64,000 nucleotides of DNA from Liolophura sinensis (GCF_032854445.1 NC_088303.1:35163501-35227500), one strand, 5' to 3'. Shown: positions 50,156 to 63,032, counted from the first letter of the stretch. A program made the numbers and translations. The notes: generated by a model from the letters alone, not told the origin.

Positions 50156-53100
50156 AAAACACACCCAGTGTTCCCTTTTTGCTGAAGTTTAAAGGTTACC
50201 CTGTTGCCTGGCCACTGCACATCTTACCATTGGCCTACTGTACACAGCCACTGAACGAAAAAGTAGAATAACTTCATATATATCACTATTTCTCTAATCT
50301 GTTACATTTTTAATTGCCATTTACCATCTCAGCATAAACAAGCACTTCATAATTTGTCACTTTTGCATAATATAAAATCTTCATATTAATTGTTAGGAAG
50401 GCAGCAGGTACAGTTTGATTCACCATTAAGATTGTTAAGTTCTTGATAGGTTGTTGTCTGCGCCCATTTGGTGGACTACATGTTCAATTTATACAACTTA
50501 AGGCACTAAATAATGTACCCCAAAACTTTTGCAGGAAAACTATGTAATAAATTAATTATTTTCCTATTTTTTGGACTGAAAGTTTTATTGCTTTTTAGCG
50601 CTGAGTAATTTTTGCAAATTGAAATACAGAACAAGTGTGGCTGTTTAAATTAATGGTCGAAAATGTCTGAGAGCATTTATAAAGCTGATGGAGGCATCAA
50701 AAGTTGAAGACTTCAGCATTAGCTGAACACATCTGTCAAAATTCATCTCTCTTTAAAAGCCCATCATCTTTGTCATCTGACTCTATTGATAGAGTTGTGG
50801 ATAATTTTCACTTCAGCGCTCGAACAGGCAGTTTTGCGTGCACAAGATCCATTTGTGTAGATTTCAATATGGTGGCTAATTCCTAGCAAAGACAGATGAA
50901 ATGCCAGAATTGTCATCGAAAATTGTTGCTCTCCATTATGGCAGGAGATGCCCAATAAAGAAAGCAGGCGAAAAATTAGGGTTTTATTGTCTGATATTAT
51001 ATCAAAATGGGTCTGCATGTGAAAGCAGAGTAGAAAGGAAATTCGCTCCAATTTTTCCAACCATTTGCAGAGTGCATAACCCAGAGGTCTGGCCAATGAA
51101 AAGTGGATAGGCCAAAGGATGAGTGTCTTTGTTGATTGATCTTGCAGTGAAAATTTCTTATTGGCCTTAGTTAAAGTGCTTAATCCTTCCTTGTAAATTA
51201 ATGGATTACTTCTGGTAGATTTGATGTAAGGTGGAAGCTTGGTAGCAATATTGTCCATTTCCGACCTAAGAGAGCTGGACTGTGCCATTATATGAGGCCA
51301 TGATTTTGTCAGCTATATTCGTCACTAACTCTCTAGTATAGACTATAATACCCATATGGTCTACAAAGTTTGGTTGATGTTAGTTTATTATTTACAGTAG
51401 CTTTCAGTGGATCAGACATTTTGTGTTCTTTGTGATATTGATTTTTGTGTAATTATCTATATGGAAATGGTTCATTTTGCATACGTATAAACTGAATATT
51501 TTTGTGTATTATACTTTGCACATACATCATGTTCAGATATGTTTAAGCATCAAATAATATTTCGTTTCTTAATTTAATAACTGTAAGAAGATGAAGAGCA
51601 CAATGGTTTTTAATGGCATTTACTCATGAAGATGATTATCTGTATGATATTCCATATCAACTCTGAAACTATGTAGAGTTTACTCACGTGTGAAAATAAA
51701 AATCTCTGTAATTGTTGGGAAGTTTACATCCGTTGTGATATTCAGCAGCCTGAGGGTTGCAGCAGTTTGATATGATGCATCTGTCTCCCTCAGATCTGGG
51801 AAACCTTATGACCCGGTAAAATCCAGCAAACTTTCATGGAATTGTGGCAACCCTAAGGTTTCCGTGACACCGACAATGATCCCTTCCTCAGCACATGGTG
51901 ACCTTTTTTCCCTCCTTCACCCTGAAGAGCTACAATATGTGAAAATTTCCTTGTGTTGTTTGCCCTTTTTCAGTCCTGGGAGGAAATAACAGTGGGTGTC
52001 TCCTATTTGAGTTGCCAGAGTGGTACAAGCTGCTTGGAAATCCCTTCTTGCTACATTTCTAATCTGCTTTTGAAATATATTTTGTAATGAACCATTTTTA
52101 AAGTATAAAACTACAAAGTTACAAAACCCTGCATAAACATATATGTGTATGTATGCATGTGAGTCATGTGTAAGATTTTCTTTTCTGTATTATGCAGTGC
52201 TTGACTAATGTTTTATATTCTAGAAGATAATGATAAGAACAAGAGGGCTCATTAATTTAGTTGGTTTAATTTGGACATCTTATCATGGTAAATGTACTTA
52301 AACTGAATATATATATGGCCGGTACCAAGACTGTATCTTAACACACACACATATTTTTATTTTAGTTTGAAGTGTGTTTTTCTGATGAAGTATTTCTTAG
52401 CTATTCATGATGTTAAAAAACTTAGTGAATAGCCCATTAAAGTGTGAAAGAATGACTACTAGTTGATTAACCAGTAGGTACTGGTTAATTCTGGACAAAT
52501 TAAATAGGTCGACACCCACCGTGCAGTTCACAAGTTTGGTGTCTGGCAGTTTGGAAACCCTTGGTCTTAACATGTCAAAGATAATTGGAAATCTGGGGTG
52601 TGTTGAATTCAAGTGGAGGGTAGAAAAGGCTACGCTCTTCCCGGTAGTGACAACTCACCCTGTTTACAAGGTCTTGGAGAAGCACCACAAGACCCAGCTA
52701 TTTGCAGGAAAAACTATTGCCTGCAAAATGTAATTGACCATGTTAAAAGAAAGCAGTCTAAGCAACTTGGGGGTGTTCAGATGTGTTGTGCAGAAGTCAG
52801 AGGCCTATCTTATGCTGGATTTTTCAGGGTCGGAAAGAAAATCATGTAAATTTGTTTGACCTTGTTAAGGCTCCTCCAAGAAGAATCATTTAGGCCCGGT
52901 TGTAAATGGAGAGGGCACTAGCTCAGGGCAGCAACTGTCACCAGAGCCTGGGAAGGCATTTCATATGAATGAGGGGGGATTAGTAACATCATATGGTAGA
53001 AATTAGAGCCTGTCTCTGTGTGATAGAAAACAGCATGGCTTCAGCTGCCCCGATTATTCAAGAGGCTAGGAGCAGTAACAGGGTAGACTGGGATGAAAGG

Positions 53101-53692
53101 TTTTATGCTATATCATGTTTTATCTTGTATCAACAACTTGCCAGCCACTGTGGCAAATTTCCCCCCAGAAAATTCAGAATAACATGTCCCTTTCTGAGAT
53201 GTTGCATAACGCTCGCTCATAGCCCCATACTCCCTGTCATAAAATCCTAAACAAATAAATAGGCCACTAACAGGCACTGGGCCCAAGATTTCTGCAAATT
53301 AAACAGGTGATTTCAATACTTCTAAATTGTGAAATGGGATCTGTCTGTTTATATCATATGTGTGTTTATTTACTAACTCAAGTGTCAGTTCGAATTAAAC
53401 AGAAATCAAATACTCGGCCAATGTATTGGTTCAACAAAACTACCAATATGACATTAGTCGTCTATGGCTCTGAAGATCTGTGTAGGCATATATGTAGATC
53501 ACATACTTTTGTGCATGACTAGTTTGTTGATTGATGTATGGATTACTTTTGAAATGCTGCCTTTGATGTGCAATAAAATTTCATATTCTTGATGGTGGAA
53601 AGGTAATCTTTGATTTAATAGATCTAAATATCTATGTAATCTTTAAATGAAGATTCATCATCATTTTAATAAAGGTGTTTTATTCTTTCCAG

Positions 53693-54760
53693 GTTCTTCA
53701 AAAACGAACACTCCATCACCGACTTCCCCATCCAGGGATGACGCTCATGTCTGCGGACGCTGTAGAGCAGAGTTTTTGGAATTAGCCGAGTTTCTTGCCC
53801 ACAAAAAGACGTGCACAAGAAAGCGACTGGTGGTTCTGTTTGACGAGGAGGAAAATCAGGAGAGAATGGAAAATCCAGCGCAACGTCCACGCTTGTCCAA
53901 CCCAAATGATGACGCTGATAGCACAGGGGAGCGGAACAGCCTGGAAGATGACATGGACGATTCTGTCTCGGAGAAATCAGACGATGAAAGCCAGGAAGAC
54001 ATGCCACCTACCTTAGTGAATGGTTTGAGACACACTGAAGAGGATGACGACGATGATGATGATGATGAAGAAAAGTTGTTGAACAAGTACAACTCTATCA
54101 TGGACAAATCCCGACTTGGTACATTGAAGGCAAACCTACCTCAACTGACATTGCCTCTGAACCCTTTCCTACAAGCAGACAATTCCAATGTCATGTTGGA
54201 ACCTTTGTCAACCACAAAGGCTGCTGTGGCCCAGTTTGCTGAGAATAACTTGCCCTCGTCAGACCTGGCAGTGTTGCATTCTGCACTCTACAGCTTACAA
54301 CAACAACAACTTGTCCAGCTTCAACTAATCCAGCAGTTGCAAGGCCAGCTTCTCTTAGGAATCAATTCATCAGCAAGTGTTAATGTCCCACCTATGCCAC
54401 CCACTCTTACCCCACCCACACCAGGGTCCATAGGGCCAATTCCCCCCATGCAGCCACCGGTGGCTTCGCCCAATCCCACCGCTGCCACCACACCTGGTCT
54501 ACCAGAAGGTGGTTCTAACAATCCCAACCATGGAAGCAATGGAAATCCTGAGGAGAAAATGGAGGTGGATGTGTGCAAGAAGGAGAAATCTTCATCATCC
54601 ACGGCATCCACACCAAACTCCATCAAACTTCCGCCATCTCATGGTGAACCAAGCAAAAATCTGGAGCTGCCATCACATGAAAACGGCAAAAGTTCAGGTC
54701 CTGGTCTTCTTTCCACTTCTTCATCCCCATCTTACACAAGCTACCCACAGTTCCGTACAG
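53693..54760 (+). CDS. SALL: Spalt-like zinc-finger protein, exon 2 (partial gene)
   Basis: Continues the SALL frame from residue 25 to 380 plus one base. SALL proteins are nuclear transcriptional repressors in animal development. Visible in order: the N-terminal C2HC finger (Cys45, Cys48, His61, Cys65; core HVCGRC and LAHKKTC) followed by the basic/hydrophobic RKRLVVLF; an acidic, serine-rich region with eight Asp at 142-149; the conserved block STTKAAVAQF at 197-206; the glutamine-rich segment LQQQQLVQLQLIQQLQGQL (about 226-244), which mediates SALL dimerisation in vertebrates; a proline-rich stretch (about 256-300); and a Ser/Pro-rich tail. The acceptor is TTTTATTCTTTCCAG; the donor is CAG/GTAAGC at 54761, phase 1. 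The paired C2H2 fingers are not in this window, so the protein is incomplete here. In vertebrates the corresponding region lies in one very large exon, so the intron after residue 380 looks like a difference. The ATG at 53647 lies in intron 1 and is not the start. Confidence 0.95.
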
Positions 54761-54984
54761 GTAAGCACATTCACAGCTATTCCATCTCTCTAATACAAGA
54801 TAAATTGCCTGCCAGGTTCATGTGTTATTTCCTGAAAAAAAACCTTACAGGCACATGTTGTCATAAAACAGCAGTGTGTATTGCTGTTATAAAACTTCAT
54901 GTAGGTGAATATGTAAAAAAAGTTTATCTGCTTTATGTGAAATATAACATGTTCACTGATCAGCCATTGAGTTTTATATGTTAG
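54761..54984 (+). other. In-frame read-through of exon 2 into intron 2
   Basis: The exon 2 frame stays open for 74 codons past the donor and ends at a stop at 54982-54984. If the donor is skipped, the product would be about 454 residues with no C2H2 finger pairs. The added residues have no recognisable domain and look like intron sequence. Confidence 0.4.
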
Positions 54985-55012
54985 TGTGTATGCAGATACA
55001 TGATGCAGAAAA

Positions 55013-55018
55013 AATAAA
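55013..55018 (+). promoter_or_regulatory. Candidate intronic poly(A) signal
   Basis: AATAAA lies 29 bases beyond the read-through stop and is followed by a TG/T-rich stretch (about 55020-55100). Together with the read-through frame it would permit a short transcript. AATAAA is common by chance in A+T-rich DNA. Confidence 0.3.
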
Positions 55019-58000
55019 CACTTTCTGGTGTAAACTTGATATATTGGGAATTCATTACTGGAACATTTGTTTCAGTCTTTTCATGAGGTTTTTTAAAATA
55101 CATGTACAGCTTTATGGCAAAGGCTTCTGGGTATTTAGGTTTTAAATATCACTTCTGTTTAGTTTCAACAGGAAGTAATCAGCAACATATATATCAAAAT
55201 GTATACTCATTCAAGTCGTTTGTACCCTTAGATTCCATTTCACCCCCTTTTTTTTGATCATGTGATTACTTGTCTCTGAAAAACCAATTAAAACCAGGAT
55301 ATGAAAGAAAATGTCAAAACTACAATTGCGGAGTAATTTATGAGAAATGTTTTTTTTTTTTTATCAGTCAGCTTCGGCAATACTTTGCCACGTTCAGGGA
55401 TGCAAAGTTACCACTTTGTCTTCAGATCTTCTCTCACAATTACAGTATTGATCTTAATAATCCCAGATGAATCTTTTGAGGTCCCTTAAGTCACAACTAA
55501 ATATTTAGAAAAAGAATGATCGATAGGTCAGTTGACTTCATTCCTCAGGCAATAAATGAGAAGGAGATTAAAGTGGCCAAAGTTGTGTTTTCAGGCTGTT
55601 TATTTTCATAAAAATGTCCCTCTTCAAATTGATTGCAGCTGTTTGCAGTGGGTATGTTTCTGGTTCAAACAAAAGAAATGTTTTATCTTTTATACTGTTG
55701 GAAATGTCATTTAGATCATAGCGTAAAGTTACCTCCAGATCGTTTGTAGTTCAAAGTTTTAATTAAAACCACAATCAAATACAACCTGATTTCATAGTTT
55801 CAGGGGTGTTTTTTAGCTTCATGTTGTTGTTTTTTTTATAGCTTTTTTTTTACGGAAACCATTTTATCATGGTAAAGTAGGCATGTAGATAAAAGATGTT
55901 GGCAAATATCTGCCTTTGATCTGCACACATCAGTAGACCAGCGTGCTCAGTAATATGACAGGAAAACATTACAGTGTACTTCACCCACCTTTTGTTCTTT
56001 TCTTAAAAACATAAAAGGGATTAATGGCCACAAGATGTCTCATTTAGGAAAATATTTACGTTTGACATCCATGATGGTTTGTGATTCTGGGTTTGGGATG
56101 AGAGACGTGATCATCCTTTAAGATAATCTCAGTGGCTTCAAGTGCCATTTTAACATTTGACACCATCCGCTGTACACCATCTACTAATTTTGTATAAATG
56201 TTGAAACCTGTTTGTTACATATATCACTCACATAAGATACACAACAGTAGTGTTTGTAATGTTTGTAGTAAAATTCCTGGATTGAAAATATTCCAATTCA
56301 GTGATGATGTTCAACGTTTGGTGGCGCCTATGTGTGGGGAGGGGAGGTTAGCGATGCTCATTGCACCTGTGGTTTAAAAACCAGTCAGGTGCAAAAAAAA
56401 AAGCCTGTCCCTGTTTCATCCCCTTTTTATTGATAACTTTGAAGTGCGTCTTTACTTTCGGCCACAGAAACACCGGTCAGCCATGTGTTTGTTTGAAATA
56501 ATTAAAGACTTTGCAAACAACCATTATGGGAAATTGACTTGCGATATTTGTAAAGGATAGAGCGATGATACCAGTCTTTAGGAATTTGTATCTTTCGTTG
56601 ATGCGAGCCCTGTTGATTTGATAAACACCTTGTTGTTCTAGGACTTTCTCTAGCCTAAGCTTCAGTGCAGGCTTTTGTGGAAAGGGAGGGGGGTCTTTGT
56701 TTGAGCAGCCTCTACCTGCCCACTGGTGTCCATCCCCCAGGATTCCCTGTCCCAATCGACCTCAGTAATATAGATACATCTTGTCTCAGCAAGTGTGGGA
56801 AAATTGGAGAAAAACAACAACACAGGTCACATGCATCAAACCAGCTTATTTAAACAAGACACAACAAATTCCATAAAATCTTTAGCTCGATTTAAAATCC
56901 TGTAGGCTTTGTTTTTCCTCTGACTTTATCAATAGTATTTTCTGTAGCAAAAGACTTAAAAGAGAATTGTTTTGTAATGTATGAATTTCAGGAGTTTTAG
57001 TTAAATTATCTGAATGATTTTTGAGTCTTTAAGCTAATATATAGGACTACTTGGACTAGGTCAGTTCAAGTGTTACACTTTATCTGTTTTTAGAAATTCC
57101 AGAGTCCAGATTGAGAAATGTAACCTGCGGGCAGGTTTCCTATGTGCATGATATCAGATGTTCTGTTATATTTTCCTAGAATGTCTGAGATTCCAGGAGA
57201 TGGCCTCGAGCCCAATAAGGGGCCTTCTGTCTAAATTGTTTTCTTTTATTTTTGTCCACTGTTTCGTAGAAGCACAAGTTTGTTCCTTTTTTTTTTGCAC
57301 CTATCTTCACATCAGACCCTTTCCTGCTGTTTGTGACTGGCACACAGATTCAAAATGAATTTGGAAGTTTCTCTGGTGCCATGATGGCCAGCCAGGGGAA
57401 AAGAACCTCCAAACTCTTGCATACCTCCCATAGTTGCCACATACCATCTTTTCCCCTGCATTTTACTACCAGTCTAAGATGAACGGTGATTATGGAAGCG
57501 TAACTGTTAAACCTCCATTTGTTTTCCCATGTGGGTCTTATATTCATCCGTCTGTGCTACTCCTCTTAAGTTGAATGAACATAGGCAAATTTCTTCTTAC
57601 ACAGAGTTCATTTTCTAACCCCTAGGAAAATAGAAAAGCAACGCTAAAATGTCTCTCAAGAAAGAATGATTTTTAATTTTAATTCCATTGATCTATGCTG
57701 ATTGACTTGTTGCATTTAGCATTTAAAATATTAACTTCTTAACGGCATTTAAACTTAATTTGAATTTAGCAGTTCTTCATTACAATATGCTGGCTTTCTA
57801 TTACATGTGAGAGTTGTGAAAAGCTCACTTGAGAAATGTATTCAAGGAGCTCTAATAAACAAGTTTTTTATGATTTGAGGATGTTTTTAATGGATATGCT
57901 AGTTTCATATCATGTTTTTCAAGACTTCTTTTTTAAACATTGTTATTTTAGGAAATTGAAATTGTTATGGGTGGGAAGTAATTTTCAGCAACTACATTTT

Positions 58001-60560
58001 CAGATCAGATATGTTAATAGTTATCTTTTCCTCCTTTGTCGTCCTGAATAGAAATCAAAACCTGTTTAATCTGTTGTGTGTAATAAATGGGAACTGTGCC
58101 TTTATTTTTAAAAAAAATTTTCTCTTCTGATATGAAATTTGTTGACTGAAATCAAGCAAACTCGTTTCCTGCTTTAAGGAAATTGAATAATGTTGCTAAT
58201 CTTTTCCTTTTTTATCAGAAGTCAAAGCTAAATATGCTTTTAACCATCTTCAACTATTTTATAAAACAAGAAAGAAAAGGATATTTGATAAAAAGAAAAT
58301 AGGGGAAATAAGTGCCTTCAAACAAAAAAACATAATATCAGCATTTTTTGTATGTAATTTGTAGGTATAGGTCATGAATATTTATTGGCTATTTTTCATA
58401 AAGACAAAGCTTCTGTGGTCAACATTTCATTCAGTCTTGTGTTATTCATGTTCATTTATTCATTGGGTGAATTCTAACCCCATGTCCTTGATTTGAGATA
58501 TTTTGGGGACAACCCTTCCAGAAATCTGAAATGTATATGCTTGTATCATCAATAATCAAGCATATTCTTGAACACCTTTTATTCATTTGAAACTCTTTTT
58601 GTCATATTTGCAGGATGAATAGATGAAATTAGAAATGTTGTTCATGGATATTTGTGATGGTTTGTCAAATCATTTTACAGAGCTAGTTTTATAATCTGAT
58701 ATATAGCAACATGTAATACTAACCATTTGACTGACCTCCATATGTCAAGTCATTCATACCTCTTGTACAACGTTGGCAAGTGAAATTTCAGAATTCTCTT
58801 ACTTTATTTATGACCCCTATTGTCTTTTCAAAAATAGGGATGGACAGCTTTACAAAGTTTCTTTTCACTGCAAGCATGTGGCACAATTTATTTTCTGGGG
58901 AATTATAACTCAGTGGACAAATGGTCATTGTTCACTCCAGCTCAGATTTATATATGCACATGTAAATATATTTTTGTCTTCAACTTCAAAAAAAAATATA
59001 AAAAATTTATATGAAAATGCAAGTAAACCAAATCATCAAACTAAAAGACAGAATAACAGTACTTTATATTATTATATTTAATGTTTATATTTTGTTTTTT
59101 TACTACTTTCTGATATGAGCATAACCAGTACATAATATTGATGTGAACCATTTTTCTTTTTTGTTTTAAATGATGTAGGTCTATTTTTCTTGTACTGTAA
59201 TGTGAAGGTATACTGGACTTTTAGTGTCACATTTTTCTTAGCTTTTTCCTTATTCTGTATCTCGATAGTATATACTCTCTGAAACAGCTCTGTGTTTAAC
59301 AGCAGGTGTTTTGAACCATTTACTGCCATTGATTATATATACCCATTGAGCTTCGTCTAGTTGCCATGTGGTTGTTAAACTTGCATGAATGTGTCGTAGG
59401 CTTAATTGAATAATACTCAGCAGTTTTCTGTAGAGCATACTCTCTCTGATCACTGAGACAGCCTCTGCGTTTTTTTCTATGTTGAGGATGTCCTCATCAG
59501 TTGATTGTTTAGCTTCTTTTGGGACATTGTTTTTCTAACGTTCGTTTTACCAGATCTCTCTGTTTGGATTCTCCTTTCCCATCACTATCAGTTAATCGCC
59601 GATGTTCTAAATAATGTTAGATAAATTCTTTCTTTGTAACATCTTGAAATTTCATCCCACCAATCGGAACTGTTCGTCTGGGAGCCATTCTTGCTCCTGT
59701 GTTGTTTATAATAATCTGGAAACATTAATTGTACGAAGAGTTCGTTTGAAGTCGATATTATACACATTTCTCCTCTGACATGGAGTGTTTCCTTCAGAGT
59801 TGAAGGTTTGCATTTGGTGAGTTAATGGGTCTAATGCTTATAAAAAGAAACTGTAGATTGCCATTTTCTCAGATTGTCAAAGAGCACAGAATTTGGAGAA
59901 ACACAGGTGTTGTTGCGTTGAAGACTTTTGTTTTTACTCTAAACAGTGTGGAAGGAGAAATAACATGGCTGGAAAGCCCAAGAACATTTAGTTCACAAAC
60001 TACCAGGACTGACTGGCATAAATTATATACTTTGTTATACTTTATACTTTGGTTTTTATTTTGAATTGGTCTGTCTTTTGAAACTTTTTTTCATGAGTAA
60101 AGGCATGGAAAAGGATATACCTGCATGGACAAATAAACTAATGACTTGTATGAAAGAGGTATAAGAGGTGTACATTAACTTTCATGATTGACTATATATT
60201 AATGCATGGAAGATGCTTAACTTTAAAACTTTAAAATGATTACAGCAACAACATATTCCTTGTTTTTATTGGGGTTTTTTTCCCATCTTTTTTAAACTTA
60301 TTTATTTGTCTTTTGTTTTTCCCTTTTTAAAAAGGATACAATTTGCATATGATTTTCCGGTGTCATCTTTACACTTTGTAGTGGTAAATAATAAGTGGCC
60401 TCTACTCAACGAGATAAACTCTTAATAGGATAAGATGATACAGGTTGTTCTATTGTGATATTGAGCCCAAATATTCCGCCTGACAAACTTGTAGCAAGTA
60501 CCAGATAAATCTTTCGACTAAAACAATACAAGTGTAATTTACTAAATCCTTTGTGTCTCT

Positions 60561-60820
60561 TGAGACGATGAATTGCCTGGTCATCTTTTTATTATCGTCA
60601 CGGTGATATGAATTATTTGTCCTGGGATCTGGCCTTTGACACCCTTGTGGCTGGTTTATTACTCCTATCAGATTATTTCGCGTTCTCGCAGACCCGGCTT
60701 TGTACGGCATTACCTCGCTGGTCGCTCTATCTCCTTCTCGAGGTAATAAGTCGTAAAATCAGGGATTTCTGGAGCTTGGGCATATTTCAAGATGTTTTTG
60801 ACATTGAACCGAAGGCCAAG
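60561..60820. promoter_or_regulatory. CpG-retaining islet in intron 2
   Basis: Concentrated CpG in otherwise CpG-poor sequence: nine fall in 60661-60780 alone. The overlapping open frames on both strands (86 and 88 codons) are unrecognised. A candidate unmethylated cis-regulatory element. Confidence 0.35.
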
Positions 60821-61937
60821 ACTTGTCCACAAGACAGGAAGCTGTCAATTATGTTATTATTGAGGGGCATCTAAAATGCTGCCTTGCTCCCTCCTATAGC
60901 CGAATCCCAGTGACAAATCCAGCATGGATTTCAGTGCTAGTCACTGGAGATATCAATATTGAGTCAAAAAATTAATATGTCTGGCAGGAGATCATAAACG
61001 CTGGATCATAAATCACATGGCTTTGTTCAGCTGTCAGATTTCTGTTGATTTAAGAGAGGTGTTTTTGTTCCATTTAGGCCTGCAACTAGACAGATATCTT
61101 GAGTTACGATATCTTTTGGTATCCATTACCCCCTTATCAGAACTGGCCACTAGAAACCCCCCTCCTTCTTTTTGCTCTAGTCTGTTCCCATAGTCAATCT
61201 TCAACTCCTTTTTTGTGCATTGATAGGAATGTTTTATCAAACAACTAGGATCAAATTTGAAAACCATAAATTGAATTCAATGCTTTTGAAGATGTGAAGC
61301 TGTCTCTTAACTCACATAAATATTCTTTAAAATATTCTTTCATTATTATGTTGGCCATTTATCTTTTTGAACTGCCTCAAGAGTAATTGAAATGAAATGT
61401 TGAATAGGTTTCTTTCAATCACTCATTTAACACGGTTGAATATTCAAACATTATCTCCAGATGTATGAAGTGGAGACGATAGTTTAAATTATTTTTTTTT
61501 TTATTTTGGGTAACAAGGAATTACCCTATTTCTCCCATTTTTTGGGACACATGGTCTGCTCATTTAGCGAATATATATTATAATTCTAGCAGGAATATTG
61601 AGTTTCTTTTTTCTCACATGGTTAGACCATCTAATGAACAGGATACTCATATCTTCAGTTTTCCAGAAGGCTGCTAAAAATCGGATAATCTACTTCCAAC
61701 ACTACTAATATCTGTCCCAAATCTTAGGGTATGTGTTTTTGAAAATATTTTACTTCATAAAATCTACCAAGACTTAGGTAGCATAGGCCTGTCACACACT
61801 GGTATAAAATGTACATGGCTGTTATCAATGAGATGAAGTATTAAATATACATATGTATAGGAACAAAGTTGCTTTTTGTAAAGAATCCAAATTTCTCCTT
61901 ATGTTCACATCAGTGGCCAGCACAATGATATATGTTT

Positions 61938-61992
61938 GTTGATTTATTGATTTATTTGCTTGGTGTTTTATGCCACACTCAAGAATATGTTT
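61938..61992 (+). mobile_element. Degraded molluscan short repeat, fragment
   Basis: TTGATTTATTGATTTATTTG, then CTTGGTGTTTTATGCCACAC and TCAAGAATATG. This resembles the common molluscan repeat with a GATT-type head and GGTGTTTTACGCC core, with its CpG sites decayed to TG or CA. From memory; not searched. Confidence 0.55.
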
Positions 61993-61996
61993 ATCA

Positions 61997-62034
61997 TTAA
62001 TAATAATAATAATATTAATAATAATAATAATAAA
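61997..62034. repeat. TAA trinucleotide microsatellite
   Basis: About twelve TAA/AAT units with one interruption, directly after the degraded short repeat. Confidence 0.9.
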
Positions 62035-62910
62035 ATATGTGTTAAGTAGACTGTCTTTTTAGGGCTACCTCTACTTGTAAGGTTTTATAGTCAGCTACAA
62101 ATTAGGCCCAGCTGTAGAAAATTGATTAGATTTTCTCAGCATTAAGTTGGTTAGCCCTTTACCACCTTGGAACATTTACAAAGATTCCCTGCCCACTGTT
62201 TCTACCCAGCCGGAGGTCAGTACTGGTCAAGTGTGTTGTCTTCCCATCAAAGGTCCAGTTGATTTTCTGCCTTTATTGAATCAAACTTTTACCCGCAGAG
62301 GCATATTAATTTATCAGATTTTCCAGACACTGTGAGTGTGTGATATTTCATTGACCCGAACTTGTGAGGAATCTTTGAGCCCCGACTGTGTCATATAATG
62401 TAATAAATCGTGTCGCTGGTCACTTAATGTTGAGAAAGGAAATGTTGCTCGCGGGTGGTGCAGAAAAAAAAAAAAACAGGTCTGTCTACCTGCTTAAAGC
62501 CAATATGGCCTAAGGCCGTAATAAACATCTGGCAGCTAGACCTTGGCTCTGTAGGAGCTGCTATGATTTCATAAATGGAGCTCATGTTTGCAGCTGAACA
62601 CGAGTTAAAGCCTTCTCATCCTCTTCAATCACACTCACACCTTGTTTCTGTTTTACACCTTTTGTGTTTCACAGATTATTATATACAGTTTTTACAGTTG
62701 TGAGATATTTCTGCAAAATTTAAATAATGTTATACCATCTCCTGTCAGATAACGTATTTATGCATAAAATACATTATGCACAGGTTTTTGTTGATCTGAA
62801 TGAAATGAAAAACTAGTGTTCTGTGATATAAAGGTCATTGTATTTGGTGGTTTATTAGCAAAATTTGGTATGCTGATTGGTACACCTATAAGGGTGATAG
62901 GTTCTTGCAG

Positions 62911-63032
62911 GCGGATCTTTCTACACTTGCCATGCAGATCTTTCTACATTTACCAAGCGAATCTTTCTACACTTTCCTTGCGGATCTTTCTACACTTACC
63001 ATGCGGATCTTTCTACACTTACCATGCAGATG
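62911..63032. repeat. 23-bp tandem array
   Basis: Five units of 23 bp start at 62911, 62934, 62957, 62980 and 63003 (consensus GCGGATCTTTCTACACTTAC plus CAT), with a partial sixth at 63026. Confidence 0.9.

Larger units (their letters stand above)
31998..53692 (+). other. SALL intron 1 (21.7 kb)
   Basis: Phase-1 intron with donor GTAAGT and an acceptor preceded by the pyrimidine tract TTTTATTCTTTCCAG. No supported gene is nested in it. The largest frames (minus strand 46071-46526, 151 codons; minus strand 50773-51288, 171 codons) resemble no family I know. The first 4.4 kb are CpG-rich and the remainder is CpG-poor. Features inside are listed separately. Confidence 0.85.

Noticed and set aside
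50773-51288. 171-codon minus-strand frame in intron 1
   Set aside because: Unrecognised and isolated. The internal LSLLGIS repeat reflects a local duplication rather than a domain.
52918-52950. tRNA A-box-like TAGCTCAGGGCAGC
   Set aside because: No B box or cloverleaf pairing seen.
53647-53692. ATG at 53647 as a SALL start
   Set aside because: It lies in intron 1 just before a good acceptor, and exon 1 with the family N-terminus is present upstream in the matching phase.
53666-54626. Antisense frames opposite SALL exon 2, including a serine-rich one
   Set aside because: They are the complement of the SALL coding sequence; the serine run is the reverse of the GAT (Asp) run.
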